A stretch of 64,000 bases of DNA from Adiantum capillus-veneris (Eukaryota; Streptophyta; Polypodiopsida; Polypodiales; Pteridaceae), in NCBI GenBank assembly GCA_014529385.2, contig CM043971.1:93528840-93592839 (forward strand). The letters run 5' to 3'. A program made the position numbers and the translations under genes. Positions within the stretch are counted from its first letter, which is position 1. Each line of letters opens with the position of its first letter. Below, piece by piece: positions 57,246 to 64,000 of the stretch. The notes under the pieces are model-generated. The model saw only the letters and a list, made by a program, of their open reading frames with translations, was not told where the DNA came from and made no database searches.

Positions 57246-59811
57246 ATGAATCTTAGGTGATGAGTGACCAAGTGCGTATTCAGAGTTTTCTTATTGTTCC
57301 AAAAGGTAATTTCCATTCCATTTACATTTCAGTGAAGCATCTAGACAGGGGTTTAGTGCTTAGTGGAGTCTAGGGTCAGTGGACTAGCTAGATTTACTCT
57401 TGAGAGATATAGGGAGTTGTGAGTGAGGTTGCTTTAAGCATTTTTTCTCTTCAAATTTCTTTGTATTGATTGAGTACTAATCCATCATCCGTTTTTTACC
57501 CTATTTGTTTTGTTTAATTCATTTTCTTATGTTCTTTCATTTCTGTACTTAGGAGTAGGATAAGTAAATCACATTCTAGTCAGATTTGGGGCAAAAGTCA
57601 AAGCCAAAAAACCAGAAAACCCATAACTTTGGCAAAAGGGCCATAAGACTCTGAAATTAGAAATCTGACCAAACAGAGCTGAAATTGATTCAAATCACAA
57701 AGTGGTAGCACCAAACACTGGGAAATACTTGTCAAAGAGAGCCTATAAAATTTCATCAGATTTGGCCTCTGTACTACGATCTCAATCGGTGTACCTCAGT
57801 GCCAAAATTGTACAAGATTTGACATGTGCCTTCCTGATAAGATTCTGAACAAGTTTTTCTAAAACAACCACACCCAAAAACATCAAAAATCAAGGAAATC
57901 AGGCCACTTGGGTACAACTAGCCTGACAGACCCAGAAACTGTAAAATTTTGACTTTTGGTGATCCAAATGCAAAAAGACTTGGGGGATAGCCTTAAAACA
58001 TCAGTGTCTACAAGCATGCCAAATTTGGTCTAATTTGGGCTCCAAACTACGATCGCGATCGGTGTACCTAAGTGCCAAATTTTGACCAAATTTCATCTGT
58101 GGGATCCTCAGGTGTATACAAACATAAAAGTCTAAAGGACTTAGGGTCAAAAACCACAAAAAACAGATCAAAACCACTGAATACAGATCCAAGTCAAAAA
58201 CTGCTAAACTGACATAGAAATTGACTTTCAGTAGACCAAAACACATCAAAACTGGGAAGAAACCATATAGAGGGATAGCCTATACACAGGACAACCCTAG
58301 ATAGCGTTCAAATCCCAAAACAAACACCAAAATCAAGTCAAATTGACAGATTCACGAAATCAGGCACTTCAGACCAAGATCTGGTAAAAACTTGACTTTT
58401 TCTTGTCCAAATTCAAAAAGATTTGGGGAGTAGAATGTACACATCATTGTCTACCATATCCACAAGTTTCATCCAATTTGGGCCCCAAACTACGATCGCG
58501 ATCGGTGTACCTCAGTCCCAGATTTTGACCAGACTTTACCCACACATACACCTAGATTATATAAGATACCATGAGTTTTCAAAATTCAAAAAAATCACCA
58601 AAATAGCCAAAACCAGCAGACAGTCAAAAAACCACTGCAGCAGACCAAGATCTGGTAAAAACTTTACTTTTTCTTGTCCAAATTCAAAAAGATTTGGGGA
58701 GTAGACTGTACACATCATTGTCTACCATATCCACAAGTTTCATCCAATTTGGGCTCCAAACTACGATCGCGATCGGTGTACCATAGTGACATTTTGAGTT
58801 GAGACTTGGTGAGTAGGTAGCTGATAACTAGACAAACAACTTTCTCAAAAGAACCAGGGTCAAAAAACCAAAAGACAGTTGTCAAATAGGGCAAACACTG
58901 ATCACTGATCCTTTAGACCAAAATTTTGAGAAAATTCAAGTTTTTGTGATCCAAATGCAAAATGGGTTGGGGAATAGACTAATCATACCCATGTCTATCA
59001 ACTCCTAAAATTTCATGCAAAAAGGAGCTGGAACTACGATCGCGATCGGTGTACCCCAGTGACATTTTGGACTGAAAATTTATGAGTAGGTAGCTGACAT
59101 CTAGTGCAACATATTTTCCAAAAGGAGCAAGGTCAAAAAAGCAAAAGAAAGTGGTCAAAAGTCCCATTTACACAATCAGGCCAATAACCGAAGAACCACC
59201 TGGGATTTGGGTTTTCATTGGTCAAAACATCTCCAAAGTAAAAAATACAAAGACACTTGGTATCAAGACATCAAGGGCTAGCTACTGTGCAAAAATCTTC
59301 CAAATCTGTGACATGGGGTAAACGATCGCGATCGGTGTACCTCTACATAGTGAGGATATCTGACTTCATAAGTTTGTAGATCTACTTGAGTACATCCCAA
59401 ATCTCAAGTTTGAGTGAAAAATACCCTCTGGAAGCGAAGATACAAGCCAAAGTTCCTGTGTGCTGGTCCTAAAACTGTTTTGAGTGTTGTTTCAAGTGCA
59501 GTTCACCAAAAGTGCTCTAACTTTTGATAGGCAACTCCAAATTGAGTCAGGTATAGCTAGGAAGAAAGCTTGCGGGCAATAGCACTGAATTTTACTAGGT
59601 TTCCTAATTCCAAACTTTTAGGGTACCCATAACCAGATTCCAAAGACCAAAAAGTCATAAATTCCTGACTTTTGAGAGACTTGACCAGGGGCAAAAAGGG
59701 ATGTGTGCACTAAGCCAAGGTGTTCTTATCAAGGACCATCTTGAGAGTATTGAGTGAGGCTTAAACATCACAACTCATCCATCATTAGGGTTTCACACTC
59801 AACTCAGAGCT
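57246..59811 (+). other. Element D leader: diverged tandem repeats with a conserved core
   Basis: From about 57600 to 59345 the leader consists of roughly 270-bp units sharing phrases such as CCAAATTCAAAAAGATTTGG and TCCAATTTGGGCTCCAAACT. Each unit keeps ACGATCGCGATCGGTGTACC, at 57773-57795 (degenerate), 58046-58068, 58489-58511, 58760-58782, 59033-59055 and 59322-59341. There is no coding frame. The units differ widely elsewhere, so the core is more conserved than its context. Confidence 0.88.
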
Positions 59812-61744
59812 ATGCCACCTACACAAACAACCAGAAATACTGCAACACCTATAACAAGAGGGTTGAGACAAGACCATGAGGCTTATCAATCATATCAAGC
59901 CAAACCTCAAGGCATGGCTCATGGATATTTGTCAAGTGATCATGTAGCTCACTGGAAGCCAAACCAATCAACTAAAATGCGGGAGTTTGGAAGAGCAAAA
60001 GTGGAAATTGTTGGAGACTTGGAGGAGAAGCATCCTCTAATCAACAAACCCAACGTGAGGTTCATCAAAACCAATGAAGCCACGAGAGTTCTAACGGATT
60101 ACACTTATGATGGCCTTTATAGGTTACCTATTGGGGATCAAAACAACTTCTATAGATGTTTAAATTCCATCATTGAAGAGTTGACAGACTACAAGAACCT
60201 CTATGCATTCACGTACATAGATGACCAGGGAGTGCAAGTTCTAATGGTAGATAAGTATGGACGAGAGTACAAACTTATCAGACCAATTGAGCTAGAAAGA
60301 TATACATACATGGGTACTCCAATCTACGCCTACTACTTTCAACCGAGTGTAAGCATACCAGGGTTTTTTGAGACTGATTTGCAAGAAGCTAACATTGAAA
60401 CTATGGAATCAAATGGACCTCAAACATCCAAAATAGCTATTCACGGGAGTGTAGCTCCTACCTCATTGAGTGGAACCAAGAGACTACCAATTATACTTAC
60501 AAATCCATCAACATTTCCAAAACATGTCTCAAAGGGGATTCCACCAGGATTTTCTCCAAGACGAGAAGAAGGAATGAGGGATGTCTTCGTGAGGTACCCC
60601 AACACGCTAAGATACATGGTTGAACCAGAACCATTGAGACCATATCAATTGGCCAAATGTGTCAAGAAGAAGTATGATGGATTAAAGGATCCATACGTAC
60701 ATGCATCCTTGTTCAAACAAGTGTTAAGAGCCGAACAAGGAATTTAATTTTCATACACAGTATGAGGGATTTGGCTTAACCTTGGAAGGGATAGCATTGA
60801 ATTGGTTCCAACCGTTGGACAAAAATGTCTTCTCAAACGTTGAACAACTGTTGCAAGAATTTGTTGTGGAGTTCTTTAAACGGGGAATCAAGCATAACAC
60901 AGTGTCCCAAATATATACATTCAAGCAAAAAGAAGATGAGAGAGTGAAGGAAGCATCGCTACGCTTCAAACAATATATAGAGAGATGTCCGGAACGCGAG
61001 TTACCAGAGGATAAAAGATTATCAAATCTCTTCATAGAGAGTTTGAAAAATGAAACTCTCAAGAAATATTTGCACTTAAAAGGATGTACTTCCTTTGAAC
61101 AAGTCACGAGAGAAGCATTATACCTAGTTGACAATTGTAAAGCCTATGGCGAGGAAATTGGTGATACAAAGATCACTATGGATAATGCTCCTTTAGCATC
61201 TAGTGAAACCAACAGAAGGCAAGTGGTTATGTCTCAATTAATGACCAACCTAGATGAGCTAGCAGCACAAGTAGCACAACGAATAAAATGGTGTGCCATT
61301 GAGCAAAAATGGACCAATCATGAGATGAGTGAGTGCTACTATAATCAAACCTACACGAGGGGGATACTATTTGGACATCAAATAGAAAAACAAATGCCAT
61401 TACCCAATCATCCATTATTTCAAAATAGGGTTGTATCAAGGGCTTTACAAAGAGCTGAGGTATCACAACCTAGGCTAAGGCAAGAACCTATGAGAAAACT
61501 CTATTCATCGAATGAGGACACTCTGATGTTCATAGACAATCAAGAGCGTAGACCAGAGACCATTTTGGCTAAGCAAGAACAACCATCAATTGTGCCACCA
61601 GTGACTCAACGTGATGGACCATGCAACAAGTGTGGAGGTAATCATTGGGCCAAGAATTGTTCTCGTGTAGAGATAATTGGATATTGTTTGGAGTGTGCCA
61701 TTACACACATTGTTCCAAATTGTCCGAAACACCCAAACAAATAG
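59812..61744 (+). pseudogene. Element D Gag (one frameshift)
   Basis: 59812-60747 starts MPPTQTTRNTATPITRG and runs into the capsid core (PYQLAKCVKKKYDGLKDP). A frameshift near 60747-60780 is followed by GFGLTLEGIALNWFQPLD and HNTVSQIYTFKQKEDERVKE, ending with paired zinc knuckles CNKCGGNHWAKNC and CLECAITHIVPNC at about 61621-61725. The order and wording match element B Gag. Confidence 0.9.
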
Positions 61745-64000
61745 GGGAAAACAACAATGAATGTTGTGGAAGTGTTACCTTCTCCAAGTGGATTAGAGGC
61801 AGAACCCAAAATTCCTGTGAAGGTAGTGACTAGAGCCCAAGCAAAATAAAATGTTGAGGACCAAGCTAATGAGCAAAAAGATCAACAACCCAAACAAAGG
61901 GAAACAACTAGTGTGTCTGTGAGGACTGGGAGAAAATACTAGAAAGCCAAAAGAGACAGAATTAAAGCAAAAACAATTACAAATCAAACTGCACTACAAA
62001 CAGAATTACAAGAGACAAAGGAGCAGTTAAAACAAGAACGGGAAAACAAAACAATGGTGAGCAATAAGAAACCAAGGAAGGCGTCTTTCGGAGGATCTGT
62101 GTTGGTAGACAAAGTCCTAGAGCCATTAGATGCTGCACTGGAAGCATATGAGGCTAGATTGAAACCCAACCAAACCCTAGAGTAACGAGGGATGAAATAT
62201 CCTCATGCCGAGGTAGAGACTGAGAGGTTGAAAATGTGTAAGGAATTGGTAAAAACTGCACTGGCAATGATGGAGCTTGAAGCACCAATTCCACCTCCAG
62301 AAACAAAACCAAAAAGTGTTGGATTTGAAATGCCTAAGGCAAAGGTTGTTGAAACATTAACTCAAAGAAACATTGAGCTAGAATCACAAAAGGATGTGCA
62401 AGCAAAGACTGCAGCACAAGAAACCAACAACCTAGAAATTCAACTAGATGATCAAGTAGTGGACAACACCACTAATGATGCAAGGTCAAGATCACAATTT
62501 ATGGAACCTATCCCAGAGATAGATGAGCCATGGCCAAATTAATTGTGGGAAGCAATTAGAAGTGCAAAAGATGGAAGTGCGACTTTCCAATCTGCACCCA
62601 TAACGGAGGTCAATACAGGGCATGAAGTCTATCAGGGAGACATTCAATCTCTAAATGGAGATGCAGGGACGGAAGTTTCAATTGAAAGCAAACCAAAGTC
62701 CTTGAAGACCTTACCCTCATACATAGGAGAACATGAGGTAGACTCAGAGACTAGAGTGGTGCCATCTCAGAGGAAAGCCATATCCAAGATGCTGGATACA
62801 AAGAGTATGCAAGAGTTGATGCCAGCTCCAATACAGTGCACCATTACTCTATCTGAACTGCTTAAGATTAGACCACATGTATGGGATGAAGTAGGCAACA
62901 ATTTGGGGAAGATGGGATTAAAGATACCTCTTCAAGATCTACCCTCAAATGAACAATCAAACAAAACACAACAAGAAAGTGCAAATGCTAAACCTGTGCC
63001 AATAAACAAGGTGGGGGAATATTGTGAAGGAGAAGAAGGAAACATCACCTTACCTGTGGAATACAAATGAGTTAAAACATTGCCTATACTTGATAGTGGG
63101 GTTGGAGTAGCCATAGCCACAAAAGACATTTGGGAAAAATGGGGTAGACCAGCGCTTAGGAAAACTAGAATGAAGTTGCAACTTGCAGATGGATACACAG
63201 AAAAACCTCTGGGTATCCTCGAGAAAATTATTGTGACTTCTTGTGGAATTGAATATGAACATACATTTGCAATAGTAGATTTTGGAAAAGGGAAAAATTT
63301 TGATATCATTTTAGGAAGACCTTTCATGCGTCAACTTAAGATGGTTCAAGATTGGGGCTATGACTATATCTACTTGAGACATAAAAAGATCACCACAAAA
63401 ATAAGCATAAAAGACCATAGCTATAGAGATGTGAATAGAACTCCTTTAGAAGAAATTGACTCTACTATAGTCAATGGGAAAGAGATACCTGCGTGGCTAC
63501 AAACCAAACAAGAACTTTGGATGTGTGGTGCTTCGAAGTGTGGAAGCTCAGTGAAGGAGGATTGCATCCTAGAAAGATCAATGGACGATGAAGCTTACAT
63601 ACTGGAAACCTTTCCAGATCAATTATTTGAACCCTTTGGATGGGATCAAATACTGGCGACCCTTGATGTGTGTGTGAATGAGGTGACCCCGAATAAATTT
63701 TGTGATGAGGAAGGGTATGATATAACTCCCGTATTTACGATAAAGGTGTTGAAAGAAGCTAATGAGATTTGTGAGTGTGAAGGCATAAAAGGTGAAACAG
63801 ATAGCTACGTCAGGGAGCATGATGCCAAAGTGCACATGAAGAAAGCAGAGCAACAACAAGAATATGTCATTATTGACATACCTGAAGAAACAACAAAAGC
63901 TGTTTCAAAGAAGGCGACTCCAGAAAAAGTACAAATGAAAGTAGATGAAGGAGAAAAGCTTCCAAGTTCAACAGCAAATCTTCAACAAACGCAAGATCAA
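61745..64000 (+). pseudogene. Element D Pol N-terminal part with protease; several in-frame stops
   Basis: Text parallel to element B Pol: ALEAYEARLKPNQTLE (B: LLKAYEARLKKNQTQE), then YPHAEVETERLKMCKELV. Stops interrupt it near 61846, 61940, 62183, 62540 and 63068-63070. The frame 62543-64000 is otherwise open and contains the retropepsin LDSGVGVAIATKDIW (near 63090) and FDIILGRPFMRQLKMV (near 63300), then a charged linker to the window edge. RT is not reached. Confidence 0.88.

Larger units (their letters stand above)
56289..64000 (+). mobile_element. Tat/Athila-like Ty3 element D (5' 7.7 kb, runs off the window)
   Basis: 5' LTR, TGGCACC-type primer site, a 2.6-kb repeat-rich leader, gag, protease and linker. 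Gag and protease are clearly related to element B, but the LTR and leader sequences are not. RT, integrase and 3' LTR lie outside the window. Five or more stops and one frameshift make this copy inactive. Confidence 0.9.

Noticed and set aside
48822-59811. CRISPR-like arrays suggested by regularly spaced palindromes in the B and D leaders
   Set aside because: The units are long diverged tandem repeats in plant retroelement leaders, not short repeats with unique spacers, and no cas genes are present.

Overview
The window is nuclear DNA from a land plant. The evidence is plant-type Ty3/gypsy elements (including a chromovirus primed by initiator-Met tRNA), a conserved plant N-myristoylation-type gene, spliced genes with GT-AG introns, and long CT/TA microsatellites. 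The retroelement and transposon types fit a seed-free plant such as a fern or lycophyte better than a flowering plant, but that is inference only. Most of the sequence is mobile DNA, with very few host genes.

Layout. 1-11.4 kb: old, decayed sequence holding a Penelope-like reverse transcriptase fragment (2-570), a small foldback repeat (4986-5346), a PIF1/Helitron-type helicase pseudogene (5634-6706, minus) and a possible degraded spliced gene on the minus strand (7.7-9.6 kb). 11428-20233: a complete, very young chromovirus (A1) with 1625-bp LTRs that differ at only five positions and an intact 1593-codon gag-pol frame. 21065-21598: the one clear host gene, a conserved plant protein of unknown function. 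22383-22537: a 155-nt near-perfect hairpin.

25260-37522: a 12.3-kb DNA transposon with about 485-bp terminal inverted repeats. It carries two divergent genes. The minus-strand gene encodes a 1078-aa MULE-like DDE transposase with an N-terminal Cys/His cluster and a C-terminal SWIM zinc finger. The plus-strand gene has 12 exons that stay in one frame across every inferred splice junction. It would encode about 1043 aa: an N-terminal half with a ParB/sulfiredoxin-like GNHR motif and a C-terminal half that looks like an N4/N6-type DNA methyltransferase in beta-class order (DLPFG first, EMGCGTAP later). One in-frame TAA interrupts it just before the SAM-binding motif, and its stop codon lies inside the right inverted repeat. 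A plant transposon pairing a SWIM transposase with a ParB-methyltransferase is the most striking content of the window. Its first intron also carries four copies of a short GC-centred foldback and a duplicated splice acceptor.

38188-64000: a nested stack of retroelements. A2 (minus) is an old copy of the A1 family. It is interrupted by B (minus, Tat/Athila-like, 41958-51618, with an ACATT target duplication) and by C (plus, from 52659). C is itself cut by D (plus, Tat/Athila-like, 56289 to the window end). B and D each have a long non-coding leader between primer site and gag, built of diverged repeats that preserve a family-specific palindrome: AGACATCCTACG plus its reverse complement in B, and CGATCGCGATCG in D. 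Partial copies of each palindrome also occur in the corresponding LTR. The two palindromes differ but the architecture is the same, which suggests a rapidly diversifying recognition site or RNA structure.
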